Part shown: piece by piece, positions 1 through 9,259 of the stretch
Numbering within the stretch: position 1 is the first letter of the stretch
How the letters are laid out: each line of letters opens with the position of its first letter
Assembly (NCBI GenBank): GCA_965197675.1
Contig: OZ240221.1
Coordinates: 1,426,001-1,490,000 of the forward strand
Origin: G965197675 sp965197675
Lineage (GTDB): Bacteria; Chloroflexota; Dehalococcoidia; Plut-88900
Reading direction: 5' to 3'
Length of the DNA stretch: 64,000 nucleotides
The notes under the pieces: generated by a model
Told to the model about the DNA's origin: nothing
What the model saw: only the letters and a program-made list of their open reading frames with translations
Database searches by the model: none
Position numbers and translations under genes: made by a program

Positions 1-99
1 CTGGTGGCAGGCTCGGCCGTATTCAACAGGAATAGCAGCGTGTCCGAAGCATTAGGAAAGATCAAGGATAGCGTAGAAACCTCCGCGGCTTCTATGTGA
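1..99 (+). CDS. rpe: ribulose-phosphate 3-epimerase, C-terminal end (partial)
   Basis: The frame starting at base 1 is open to a TGA at 97-99 and encodes 32 residues beginning LVAGSAVFNRNSSVSEALGK. The LVAGSAVF segment is the typical last strand and phosphate-binding end of the TIM-barrel enzyme that interconverts ribulose 5-phosphate and xylulose 5-phosphate in the pentose phosphate pathway. The rest of the gene lies left of the window. It converges on the DsbA-like gene, whose stop codon is only one base away from its own. The call rests on a short stretch. Confidence 0.72.
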   Translation: MVAGSAVFNRNSSVSEALGKIKDSVETSAASM

Positions 100-927
100 T
101 CATTCTTGCGAATCGCCGGCGAGCAGCTCCTCTATGAATGGGGCGACTGAGTCGAAGGGTACAACTCCCCTAACCCTGTTCCCATTTATGAAGATAGTGG
201 GTGTGCTGTTGACATCATTCGCCTCGCCTATAGCTCTATCCCGAGCGACTATCTGCTCGTATTTGCCAGACTCAAGACACTGGGAAAACTGTTCCGTGTT
301 TATATCGAACTCGTTAGCTATCTCTTTCAACTTGGATATAGAAAAGCCGTTGTAGTCGTCTTCCACCTGCTCATCATAGAGCCGGTGATGGTATAGCCAG
401 AATATCCCCTGCTCTCCAGCGCACTCGGAAGCTTGGGCAGCTAGGAGCGACCCCACTCCTAAAAAGGCAAAGTGAAGATAGATTAACTTCACCTTTCCCG
501 TCGATACGTATGTTTCTTCCAGCAGGGGCACCGTACCACGGGCCCAGGTGCCGCAGTGAGGTCATTGGAAGTCGGAAAACTCTATAATGGTTACAGGCGC
601 ATCAGGCGAACCTTCTATGTTCCATGTCCGGCCCAGACCAAGGTCATCATCGGGTGTGGAGGTTGGGACAACTTCGGGTGTTGGAGTTGAATCGTTACTG
701 GGCGTAGGCGTATCAACGGGAGTAGACGTTGGTGTGTCTATAGGAGATGAGGTGGGCGTACCTGGCTCGGCATTTGAAGGCCCGTCACTGGAGGAACATG
801 CTGCCACCAAAACAACGCTAGCCAAAGACAGGAATGCCATGCATCGGACAAATAAGGGTAATCTTAGGTATCGTCGAGTGGGCACTATACAGCTATCTTG
901 TGTTGTGTCCTCAGACAACGAGTACAC
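100..927 (-). CDS. DsbA-family thiol oxidoreductase lipoprotein with in-frame TGA (candidate selenoprotein)
   Basis: Two open stretches (927-565 and 561-100) lie in one frame and are separated only by a TGA at 562-564. Read through, they give a 275-residue protein. It has a basic N-terminus, a hydrophobic segment ending in a lipobox (VLVAAC, Cys44), a Thr/Pro-rich linker (about 54-95) and a thioredoxin-fold DsbA domain. The domain starts with EGSPDAPVTIIEFSDFQ and should continue CPxC; here the TGA occupies the first Cys position and PHC follows (Cys125). The second stretch carries the rest of the fold, including a cis-Pro region (NSTPTIFING). Translation may instead start at Met30 (codon 838-840), which sits better before the signal segment. 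It probably acts on disulfides outside the membrane. Alternatives are a TGC/TGT-to-TGA mutation or a sequence error. Confidence 0.75.
527..552 (-). promoter_or_regulatory. SECIS-like hairpin just downstream of the in-frame TGA
   Basis: Read on the minus strand, GGCACC (552-547) pairs perfectly with GGTGCC (532-527), leaving a 14-nt loop that begins TGGG. The stem starts 9 nt after the TGA. Bacterial SECIS elements are hairpins lying just 3' of the UGA with a G near the start of the apical loop, so position and loop agree with that description. The stem is short and lies in coding sequence, so chance is possible. Confidence 0.42.
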
Positions 928-1163
928 AATCGCAACCGCTGACGTGCGCCCTTCAACGTCAAGGTCACCGGATGGACATTGGGCTGGAATCGTCTCGGCG
1001 TATGTCTTTTGGAGTGGCTAACGTTACGGCCAAATCTGGGAATCTTACCGCACAAATCGCACTGGGCCAATTCAGGCTCCTTTGACAGTAACTACCGTTT
1101 CTTGTAGAATCCGATTTACCAAGATAGCATAACCCTTCCACGCTGACAACTGCTCGAATAACC

Positions 1164-2810
1164 ATGTCTTCCCACAGGCTTTCACCTCATGCCACGGTTC
1201 CTGATGGCGTGCAGATCAGGTCGATGTTTACTACGGCCATCCAATGGCTGGAGCTAAACGTCGATGCCATCAACTCCCTCAACGTATTTCCCGTCCCAGA
1301 TGGAGATACAGGCACCAACATGCTTTTCACCATGAGCGCCGCCGTAGCAGAAGCCGAAAACTGTTCTGACAGCGGCATATCTTCGGTAGCGAAGGCTTTG
1401 GCATGGGGGGCTCTGATGGGCGCCCGGGGAAACAGTGGAGTGATTCTGTCCCAGATATTGCGCGGCTTCTCCGATGGTTTAGAAGATAAAGACGCCCTAG
1501 ATGGGAAGGGATTCGCCCTAGCACTAGAGCGGGCATCTACGGCAGCCTATAGAGCCGTAAGTAAACCCGTCGAAGGAACGATTCTCACAGTGGTAAGGGA
1601 GGCCTCGGAATCAGCTGTCGCCTCGGCCCAAGAAAGAGACGACATAGAGGCTGTGCTGGAGGCGACCGTAAAGGCTGCAAAGGCCTCGGTAGCCCGCACA
1701 CCGTCACTACTGCCTATTCTGAAGGAAGCCGGAGCAGTGGATGCGGGAGGACAGGGTTTCCTAACAATTTTGGAAGGACTCCAAAAATCCATACGAGGCG
1801 AATCTATCGAGTCGGCAGAACGGCTGGACCAGAGCGATGCTATTCAAAGGCTATCCAAGATACCTCCCTCCGATGGTGCGCAGGCGGGGCACCAGGCCTT
1901 TGGGTACTGCACTGAATTTCTCATCCATGGTCGAGAGCTAGATGCCGCGTCTATCAAAGCAAGGATAAGTGAGATTGGAGACTCCACTGTAGTGGTCGGC
2001 GATGAGAGCACAGTGCGGGTGCACACCCACAGCTTTGAACCTGAATCCGTAATCGACTTCGCCAAGTCTTTCGGAGAGTTGTCCAAGGTCAACTATCAGA
2101 ACATAGACGAGCAGAATGCAGAGATCCTACAGGCCACCCAGGTCGAACAAGGACAGCCCATAGCTGCCATCGCTGTAGCATCAGGTGAAGGTTTCAGTAA
2201 CCTGCTCTTCAGCTTGGGAGCGTCTAGGGTAGTGGCGGGTGGACAGACTATGAACCCCAGCACACAGGAGATCCTCACCGCCATCGAATCGGTATCATCG
2301 GAGAAAATCATTCTCCTTCCCAACAACAAGAACATAGTCCCGGCGGCCCAACAGGCGGCATCCCTCTCTCAGAAGACGGTGGAGGTGATTCCCACGTCTA
2401 CCATACCTCAAGGCATTGCCTCCCTGTTGGCCTTCAACCTGGAAGGTGAGCTGAAGGAAAATCTGGAGGCAATGAAGGCAAGCTATTCGGCCGTGAAGAC
2501 ACTGGAGCTAACCAGGGCCGTGCGCGCTGCCAATCTCAACGGAGTAAAGGTTAACGAAGGCGAGGCCATAGGTATACTGGATGGACGACTCATGGCCTCT
2601 GCCGACTCCGAAGCCGCGGCGGTCCAGTCGATGGCAGACACGCTCGCCTCTGGTGAATTTGATCTGGCCACGGTGTATTGTGGAGCCGGAATCAACCCCG
2701 CAGATATAGAAGAAGTGGTGAATTGTCTGGAGGACATCCTCTCAAGTGCAGAGGTGGTCACAGTAGAAGGGGGCCAGAAGGATTACAGTTTCATCATATC
2801 CATGGAATAG
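1164..2810 (+). CDS. fakA: DAK2/DhaL-domain kinase, FakA-like
   Basis: A 548-residue protein with an N-terminal DhaL ATP-binding domain: the Mg-binding loop PDGDTGTNM (45-53) and GARGNSG (86-92) are both present. The middle and C-terminal parts match the FakA/YloV family layout. In FakA systems this protein phosphorylates a fatty acid presented by a DegV-family FakB, for entry into phospholipid synthesis. The next gene encodes such a DegV protein 8 bp downstream, which supports the assignment. Length is normal for the family. The substrate has not been shown for this lineage. Confidence 0.85.
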   Translation: MSSHRLSPHATVPDGVQIRSMFTTAIQWLELNVDAINSLNVFPVPDGDTGTNMLFTMSAAVAEAENCSDSGISSVAKALAWGALMGARGNSGVILSQILRGFSDGLEDKDALDGKGFALALERASTAAYRAVSKPVEGTILTVVREASESAVASAQERDDIEAVLEATVKAAKASVARTPSLLPILKEAGAVDAGGQGFLTILEGLQKSIRGESIESAERLDQSDAIQRLSKIPPSDGAQAGHQAFGYCTEFLIHGRELDAASIKARISEIGDSTVVVGDESTVRVHTHSFEPESVIDFAKSFGELSKVNYQNIDEQNAEILQATQVEQGQPIAAIAVASGEGFSNLLFSLGASRVVAGGQTMNPSTQEILTAIESVSSEKIILLPNNKNIVPAAQQAASLSQKTVEVIPTSTIPQGIASLLAFNLEGELKENLEAMKASYSAVKTLELTRAVRAANLNGVKVNEGEAIGILDGRLMASADSEAAAVQSMADTLASGEFDLATVYCGAGINPADIEEVVNCLEDILSSAEVVTVEGGQKDYSFIISME

Positions 2811-2818
2811 GCTCGGTA

Positions 2819-3673
2819 GTGGCGATAAAGATAGTTACAGATAGCACCTCAGACCTTTCCCCGGAACAATGTATGTCCCTGGGCATAACAGTAGTGCCTC
2901 TTATGGTCTACTTCGGCGACCAAGGATTCAGAGACAGAATAGACCTCGATTCTCAGGAATTCTACGACAAGCTGGTCACGTCTCCCCAGCTTCCCAAGAC
3001 CTCTCAACCTTCGCCCGCCGTATTTGGCGAGACCTATAAAGATATGGCGGAGGAAACCGATGAGATTCTCTCAATCCACATCTCGTCTAAGCTCAGCCAG
3101 ACCTGCAACTCGGCTATGCTGGGAGCTAAAGACGTAGTTGGTAAATGCAAGGTTGAGGTAGTGGACTCCCTGCAAGTCTCCATGGGACTGGGATTGGTGG
3201 TCATGGCTGCCGCAAGAGCCGCCCAAAACGGTGCTACGTTCGAAGAGGCTAAACAAGTAGCAATTCAGGCGGCCTCCCAAGCTAGGACTATTTGCCTTTT
3301 GAATACCCTGGAATACCTGGCCAAGGGTGGGAGGATAGGAAAACTGCAATTCTACCTCGGTGCCTCTCTGAGGCACCTATCAGTGTTCAAAGTCTTACCC
3401 ATGATGACAATCAAAGATGGCGAGGCCCATCCTCTGGATCGATTCAGAACTCGACAGAAGGGCTTGGAGAGGCTGGCTCAAGAAGTGTTAGAGGCCAAGG
3501 AAATGACCGACGTAGCGGTGTGTTACAGCACTACTTCCGGCGAGGCAGAGGAGCTCACCGAAAAGCTCACTCCTCACTTTCCACAGGACCGCGTATATAC
3601 AACCCAATTCGGGCCTGTTCTGGGGACATACATCGGCCCCGGCGCCATAGGCATAGCCATGACGAAGGCCTAA
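2819..3673 (+). CDS. DegV family fatty-acid-binding protein, FakB-like
   Basis: About 284 residues from a GTG start at 2819 (VAIKIVTDSTSDLSPEQ), which gives the normal DegV N-terminus. A longer frame begins inside fakA at 2678, but its extra residues do not resemble the family. The N-terminal TDSTSDL signature, the SKLSQTCNSA segment and TLEYLAKGGRIG are family hallmarks of the fatty-acid-binding two-domain fold. With the preceding FakA-like kinase it would present acyl chains for phosphorylation. The short spacing suggests one transcript through to recG. Confidence 0.85.
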   Translation: MAIKIVTDSTSDLSPEQCMSLGITVVPLMVYFGDQGFRDRIDLDSQEFYDKLVTSPQLPKTSQPSPAVFGETYKDMAEETDEILSIHISSKLSQTCNSAMLGAKDVVGKCKVEVVDSLQVSMGLGLVVMAAARAAQNGATFEEAKQVAIQAASQARTICLLNTLEYLAKGGRIGKLQFYLGASLRHLSVFKVLPMMTIKDGEAHPLDRFRTRQKGLERLAQEVLEAKEMTDVAVCYSTTSGEAEELTEKLTPHFPQDRVYTTQFGPVLGTYIGPGAIGIAMTKA

Positions 3674-3695
3674 GTCTTCCCCCTGCCGATAGTGC

Positions 3696-6122
3696 ATGGA
3701 TAGACTTGATACATTAAAGAAGGTCCTGGAGTTGGAGCAAAGTAAAGGATACGCCAACTCCGCAGTAATTGGAGGACTGGATAACTATCTCCAATCCTGG
3801 TCTGCTCAATCGTCAAAAAACAATACCCCCCTCGTTTCTAGAATCCGCTACGCAGATATGGGGATGGAGGACCGACGCCAGTGGATCGAGGTAACTCTGA
3901 AGCAGATAGGCAACTCAAACACTAAACTCGATCGTTCCTCTAAAAAACGAACCTCTTCCAGGGCCCCCGCAGCCAAGACTTCAGCCGCCCCTTTGAACCT
4001 GGACTCGTCGATAACCTTCATCAAGGGCATCCAGAGTAGCGTGGCTTCCAAGTTCGGCAAGCTTGGCGTCTTCACCATCCGAGACCTGATATATTTCTTC
4101 CCCCATCGGCACAGCGACTTTCGTGATACGGTACCCATATCGGACGTGTTGCCCGGCACCGACCAGACTGTTTCCGGAATCATTTGGGAAGCTTCTGCGA
4201 GACAGATCGGGCGTAGGAGCAAAAGCACTGAGGCCATCATAGGCGACGATACAGGGAACATCCGGGCGGTATGGTTTAACAATCCCTACCTGGCCCAAAC
4301 ACTAATACCTAACCGGCGAGTTGCTCTAAGCGGTCGCGTGGGGCTGTTTCGAGGCCAGAAGGTCTTCGAGTCCCCGGATTATGAGGTGCTCTCCGAGGAC
4401 GATCAGATCCATACAGGTCGCCTGGTACCTGTCTACCCTTTGACCGAGGGTCTCCATCAGCGCTCGGTCCGGAAGTTGGTCAAGAAAACCCTGGATATCT
4501 GGGTTGAAAGCCTCCACGACTTCCTCCCCTCATATATCCGAGAGCAGAACAGTCTTCTCGACCTGCCCATCGCCATCAACCAAGCCCATTACCCTGATGA
4601 CGACTCTACCAGGGACCAGGCCCGGCGTAGGCTAGCCTTCGACGAGCTGCTATTGATGCAGCTGCGGGTCCTGAGACGCCGCCGAGAATGGCAGGAAGGT
4701 CAGGAGGCATACCCATTGAAGCGAGACGAGGAGTTGTTAGGCAACTTTGAGGGCTTCCTGCCTTTCATCCTGACATCGGCCCAAAAGAGAGCACTGGAGC
4801 AGATACTCACAGACCTGGAAGGCTCCAGGCCCATGAGTCGCCTCCTCCAGGGAGAGGTGGGCAGCGGGAAGACGGTTGTCGCAACAGGCGCTCTGCTGGT
4901 GGCCGTGGCACACGGCCACCAGGCGGCCATCATGGCGCCGACGGAGATCCTCGCCGAGCAGCATTTTAAAACCATCTGTCGTCTCCTCGGCGGCGAGGAA
5001 AATACATCGTGGGGCAATCAGGTGATCCAGGTCTTCGACGTCCCCTTCAGAAAGGGCGCTGCGTGTCCGGTCAGAGTTGGATTACTCATCAGCGATATTC
5101 GCAGAAAGGCCAAAAGAACAGTACAAGAGCAGATCTCTCAGGGGGGGGTGGACATAGCAGTTGGTACTCATGCCCTAATTCAAAAGGAGGTGGAGTTCCA
5201 GGATTTGGCCGTGGCCGTGGTAGACGAGCAACACCGCTTTGGGGTGTTGCAGCGCTCGGCCCTGAGGCAAAAGGGGGTGAGCCCTCACCTACTGGTCATG
5301 ACCGCCACCCCCATCCCCCGCACCCTCGCCCTCACCTTCTACGGCGACCTGGATGTATCGGTGCTGGACGAGCTTCCACCGGGCCGACAGGAGATAGTCA
5401 CCAAGTGGGTGCCGCCTCAGAGCCGAGGCCTGGCTTACGATTTCGTTAGGAAGCAGGCCTGCAAGGGCCGACAGGCCTTTGTCATCTGTCCTCTGATTGA
5501 AGAATCCGAGGTGGTCCAGGCCAGGGCAGCCACACAAGAGTACAATAGACTGTGTACTGAGGTATTCCCTGACTTGCGGCTGGGTCTGCTTCACGGACGT
5601 CTCTCCGCTCTCGATAAAGACCAGGTCATGGAGCAGTTCAGAAATAACGAGATGGATATATTGGTTTCTACACCAGTTGTAGAGGTGGGAATAGACATAC
5701 CCAATGCCACCGTTATGATGGTGGAAGGGGCGGATCGATTTGGACTGTCTCAGCTTCACCAGTTCCGCGGTAGGGTGGGAAGAGGCACAGACAAGAGCTA
5801 CTGTATGCTGCTGTCGGACTATCCATCGCAGGAGGCGATGGAACGGTTGTCTCTGATGGAGAAGACCAGTGATGGCTTCGTTCTGGCCGAAGAGGACTTA
5901 CGATTGAGAGGGCCCGGTGAGTTCTTCGGCACCCGCCAGAGCGGATTGCCAGACCTGCGTATGGCCCGACTCTCGGATACGTCCCTGCTGGAGTTGGCGC
6001 GAAGAGTAGCCGAGAAGCTTTTCGATGTGGACCCCGAATTAACCGAGCCAGAGCATCGAGCCTTGTCAGAGGAGCTAGCTCGTTTTGGCCCAGCCTGGGA
6101 CATAGGCGGCGCAGAGGCATAG
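3696..6122 (+). CDS. recG: ATP-dependent DNA helicase RecG
   Basis: An 808-residue superfamily 2 helicase that remodels stalled forks and Holliday junctions. It has an N-terminal extension of about 100 residues, an OB-fold wedge region (about 105-260), Walker A GEVGSGKT (386-393), the RecG-type box DEQHRFG, TATPIPRT (motif III) and QFRGRVGRG (motif VI). The C-terminal LRLRGPGEFFGTRQSG is diagnostic for RecG. It follows degV by 22 bp in the same direction, an arrangement common in bacteria. Confidence 0.96.
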   Translation: MDRLDTLKKVLELEQSKGYANSAVIGGLDNYLQSWSAQSSKNNTPLVSRIRYADMGMEDRRQWIEVTLKQIGNSNTKLDRSSKKRTSSRAPAAKTSAAPLNLDSSITFIKGIQSSVASKFGKLGVFTIRDLIYFFPHRHSDFRDTVPISDVLPGTDQTVSGIIWEASARQIGRRSKSTEAIIGDDTGNIRAVWFNNPYLAQTLIPNRRVALSGRVGLFRGQKVFESPDYEVLSEDDQIHTGRLVPVYPLTEGLHQRSVRKLVKKTLDIWVESLHDFLPSYIREQNSLLDLPIAINQAHYPDDDSTRDQARRRLAFDELLLMQLRVLRRRREWQEGQEAYPLKRDEELLGNFEGFLPFILTSAQKRALEQILTDLEGSRPMSRLLQGEVGSGKTVVATGALLVAVAHGHQAAIMAPTEILAEQHFKTICRLLGGEENTSWGNQVIQVFDVPFRKGAACPVRVGLLISDIRRKAKRTVQEQISQGGVDIAVGTHALIQKEVEFQDLAVAVVDEQHRFGVLQRSALRQKGVSPHLLVMTATPIPRTLALTFYGDLDVSVLDELPPGRQEIVTKWVPPQSRGLAYDFVRKQACKGRQAFVICPLIEESEVVQARAATQEYNRLCTEVFPDLRLGLLHGRLSALDKDQVMEQFRNNEMDILVSTPVVEVGIDIPNATVMMVEGADRFGLSQLHQFRGRVGRGTDKSYCMLLSDYPSQEAMERLSLMEKTSDGFVLAEEDLRLRGPGEFFGTRQSGLPDLRMARLSDTSLLELARRVAEKLFDVDPELTEPEHRALSEELARFGPAWDIGGAEA

Positions 6123-6138
6123 AGTTGAGATCGTAGCA

Positions 6139-7800
6139 ATGCTCATAAAGGACAAAATAGAGCGCATGGTACGGGAGGCAACTCAAGAGGCGCAGGACAA
6201 GGGCCTGTTACCCCAAGTCGCCCTCCCCGATGACCTGGTCGAGCACCCACAGAAAGCCGAGCACGGAGACTACGCCGCCACGGCTCCCCTTAAACTAGCC
6301 AGGGCAGCTCGCATGAAACCCTTGGCCATCGCACAACGTCTGATCGACCTTCTGAGGCCTACCGAGGAGATCGAGTCCATAACCATGGCGCCTCCAGGCT
6401 TCATCAACTTTTCCCTCAAGGGGGAGTGGCTTGTACATCAGGTCGACTCCATCCTTGAACAGGGAGAGTCCTTCGGCGATCTGGAGCTGGGTGCCGGGGA
6501 ACGAGTGCAGGTGGAATATGTAAGCGTCAACCCCACAGGCCCTCTCCACGTAGGTCATGGACGAGGAGCAGTCCTGGGCAGCGCCTTATCCAAGGTATTG
6601 AAGTCGGCCGGCTACTCCGTTTCCGAGGAGTATTACGTCAATGATGCCGGTACCCAGATGGACACCTTCTACCGCTCTCTATATGCCCGCTATCTTCAAG
6701 AGTTTGGGGAACGGGTGGACGTACCTCCAGACGGCTACTTGGGTGAATATCTCAAGAATCTGGCCCAGGAGATCTTAGCCGAGGAGGGAGATAGATTCAA
6801 AGATCTGCCGGAGGAAGATGCTGTCAAGGGGCTGGGCGCCATCGGGCTGGAGAAGATGAAGGAGTCTATCCGTCGCGACTTGGAGGAGCTAAAGGTCGTT
6901 CAGGATGTCTGGTTCAGCGAACAGAGCCTATTCGACACCGGCCTATACCAAAAAACCTTGGACTCCTTGACCTCGAAAGGATATACCCAGCAGAAAGAGG
7001 GTGCCACCTGGTTCGTTTCTACTGCTCTCGGCGACGACAAGGACAACGTGCTGGTTCGTAGTAGTGGACAACCTACCTATTTCGCAACGGATATCGCCTA
7101 TCACTACAGCAAGTTCTCTGAACGAGGTTTCAACCGGGCCATAAACATCTGGGGTGCCGACCACCAGGGCCATATATCCCGCATGAGGGCAGCCATCAGC
7201 GCTTTAGATATCAATCCAGATCGGCTGCACATAATCGTTGCCCAGATGGTGTCCTTGCGAAAGGGAGACGAGGTAGTCAAGGTCTCCAAACGCAGCGGAG
7301 ACATCATCACCCTCAAGGAGTTGGTTGACGAGGTAGGTATCGATCCCTGCCGCTTTTTCTTCCTGGCCAGATCCGCCGACAGCCAGATGGACTTCGATCT
7401 CGACCTGGCCAAAAAGCAATCTGCCGACAACCCCTGCTACTACGTCCAGTACGCCCACGCACGAATATGCAGCATCCTCAGACTGGCCGCCGAAAAGGGC
7501 ATTGAATACAGGTCTGGCGATGTCTCCTTGCTGGGTGAAGAGGCCGATCTGACCCTGATTCGACACATGCTGCATCTGCCCGAGGTAATCGAGCTGATAG
7601 TCAGAAACCTGGAACCTCAGCACCTGCCATACTACGCTCAGGAGATGGCAACCCGCTTTCACAGCTTTTACGAGAAGTGCCGGGTCGTCTCGGACGATCA
7701 GGAGCTCACAAAGGCCCGGCTGAAGCTGGTCAAGGCTGCGCAGGTGGTGCTGGCCAAAACCCTGAACCTGATGGGCATGTCTACCCCCGAGAAGATGTAA
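6139..7800 (+). CDS. argS: arginyl-tRNA synthetase
   Basis: A 553-residue class I synthetase that charges tRNA-Arg. It shows the N-terminal Add-1 domain, VNPTGPLHVGHGRGA with the HIGH-type motif HVGH (137-140), a KMSKS-like KVSKRSG (from 381), and a C-terminal DALR anticodon-binding domain starting near CYYVQYAHARICSI. Length is typical. It is 16 bp downstream of recG and reads in the same direction. Confidence 0.96.
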   Translation: MLIKDKIERMVREATQEAQDKGLLPQVALPDDLVEHPQKAEHGDYAATAPLKLARAARMKPLAIAQRLIDLLRPTEEIESITMAPPGFINFSLKGEWLVHQVDSILEQGESFGDLELGAGERVQVEYVSVNPTGPLHVGHGRGAVLGSALSKVLKSAGYSVSEEYYVNDAGTQMDTFYRSLYARYLQEFGERVDVPPDGYLGEYLKNLAQEILAEEGDRFKDLPEEDAVKGLGAIGLEKMKESIRRDLEELKVVQDVWFSEQSLFDTGLYQKTLDSLTSKGYTQQKEGATWFVSTALGDDKDNVLVRSSGQPTYFATDIAYHYSKFSERGFNRAINIWGADHQGHISRMRAAISALDINPDRLHIIVAQMVSLRKGDEVVKVSKRSGDIITLKELVDEVGIDPCRFFFLARSADSQMDFDLDLAKKQSADNPCYYVQYAHARICSILRLAAEKGIEYRSGDVSLLGEEADLTLIRHMLHLPEVIELIVRNLEPQHLPYYAQEMATRFHSFYEKCRVVSDDQELTKARLKLVKAAQVVLAKTLNLMGMSTPEKM

Positions 7801-7888
7801 GATGGATCGCAAACTCCTTCTATAATCCTACCTAATGTTAGAATAAATCCCTCAATTACCTATCTATCCTTACCATTGGGAGGTTGAT

Positions 7889-8221
7889 ATGGCAGAAGGC
7901 CAATCAGAGAGGCAATCTTTACGCAAGAGAGGGAGAGAAGCAGTCGGCCGGCTCGGAGAAGCGTTCACATCAGCGAGTGGGACTCTCACCGGAAAACAAA
8001 TAGAGAAAGATGTCGCCGAGTACAGTGAGTTGACCACTCAAGTCCTCCTTGGAATACACAAAGATTTGCAAGCCCAGGAAAGAACTTTGCATGAGCACGA
8101 TTCGGCCCTTGATTCCTTAAAGCGTCAGGCTGCAAAACTAAGATTCTATCAATTACTCGCTGCGTCCAGCTTGGTTATCGCAATAGCATCAGCGGGAGTA
8201 GCCGCATGGGCAGCCCTTTAG
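7889..8221 (+). CDS. small tail-anchored coiled-coil protein, unknown function
   Basis: A 110-residue protein with no family I recognise. The N-terminal part is basic and polar. Residues about 35-85 look helical and coiled-coil-forming, and the C-terminus is one hydrophobic segment (SSLVIAIASAGVAAWAAL) that should anchor it in the membrane with the bulk in the cytoplasm. GGGAGG at 7878-7883 precedes the ATG. It overlaps the next gene by 16 bp, so the two are probably translated together and may act as a pair. Confidence 0.6.
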   Translation: MAEGQSERQSLRKRGREAVGRLGEAFTSASGTLTGKQIEKDVAEYSELTTQVLLGIHKDLQAQERTLHEHDSALDSLKRQAAKLRFYQLLAASSLVIAIASAGVAAWAAL

Positions 8222-9222
8222 CAGACTTGGCGAAAGAGTATAAGGAACGATACGGATCTGAGGCGCAGTCCACTTCTGAACTGCGCCAGCTTTACCAGCG
8301 CTATACGAAAGAGCGGGAGGATAGTCTATTAGATGCGGCAGCAGCCACAACGTCTCTCAATGCCATACTTTTCAGCGACCAGATCGACTTTGATGCAATC
8401 ACTCCACAGATGGAAAATGCATTTGATCTGGCCTATCCCAATACGGATATGCATCGGCGTCTAGAAGAGCTAAGCGACCTTAGCCCTGAGTCCAGAGAAG
8501 CGTCAGGCTTTATAGACAATTGGAGAGGCAAGTTTTTTGAGGTGATCCTCCGGGATAGTGGAAACACTGGAGGCCAAATAGGAGGTCTTCAGTTGGGAAT
8601 CGGCCAGACGATTGAGCTTCAGCCTGATCTTAATCACCCCGGAACTGATCTACAAATTGTCAATGCAGACGGTACAGTAGCAGACGAATTGCAAGCAAAA
8701 GCAACCGATTCAGTAAACTACATTAAGCATGCACTTAGGAAGAATCCTGATGTTAAAATTGTCACCACCGACGAGGTAGCCGAAAGAATAGCAGATGACA
8801 GGGTTATGGCAAGTGGGATTAACAATGAAACGCTAAGGAATCAGATCCATGAACCCCTAGATGCTATTCTCGATACTCCTCTAGAGAATGCTGCGGAGGC
8901 CTTTCTGTCAGGCCTTCCTGTGATCCTCATTACTTCCACTGAGGGTATAAAATATCTGATAGGTAAACAGACTTTCGAGCAAGCCTTTAATCGAAGTCTG
9001 GAGAGGGGAGTCAAGAGTGGTGCAGCGATGAGCGTCGGAGCCATTTTAGCTCTGGTCGATGCGGGTGTTGTTAGTTTACCGGCTACCTTCCTCACCCGTA
9101 TTGGTATCGACCGTTACCAGATATATCGCACCTTGGATCGCAAGCTAAGAGGGGATATATCGTTGCTTCAAGGCTTGACCACTTCTTCCAGTATGACGGA
9201 GGACTCCAGCAAGGTCGCGTAG
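8206..9222 (+). CDS. unknown protein with possible PD-(D/E)XK nuclease-like core and hydrophobic C-terminal segments
   Basis: A 338-residue protein not recognised by family. Residues 105-170 hold a plausible restriction-endonuclease-like core: Glu112 in a FFEVILRD helix, PGTDLQIV (Asp148) and ELQAKAT (Gln163-x-Lys165), in the E...D...QxK arrangement seen in some PD-(D/E)XK proteins. The region after 225 has two hydrophobic stretches (FLSGLPVILITS and GAILALVDAGVVSLPATFL) that could contact membrane. The start overlaps the upstream membrane protein gene. The nuclease reading comes from motif spacing only. Confidence 0.55.
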   Translation: MGSPLADLAKEYKERYGSEAQSTSELRQLYQRYTKEREDSLLDAAAATTSLNAILFSDQIDFDAITPQMENAFDLAYPNTDMHRRLEELSDLSPESREASGFIDNWRGKFFEVILRDSGNTGGQIGGLQLGIGQTIELQPDLNHPGTDLQIVNADGTVADELQAKATDSVNYIKHALRKNPDVKIVTTDEVAERIADDRVMASGINNETLRNQIHEPLDAILDTPLENAAEAFLSGLPVILITSTEGIKYLIGKQTFEQAFNRSLERGVKSGAAMSVGAILALVDAGVVSLPATFLTRIGIDRYQIYRTLDRKLRGDISLLQGLTTSSSMTEDSSKVA

Positions 9223-9259
9223 TTCAGTAGGAGAACTAGCTATCGATTCTGCTTTGACC

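Noticed and set aside
2678..2818. Longer DegV start inside fakA
   Set aside because: The added residues (MWSRNQPRRY...) are unlike the family, and the GTG at 2819 gives the standard N-terminus.
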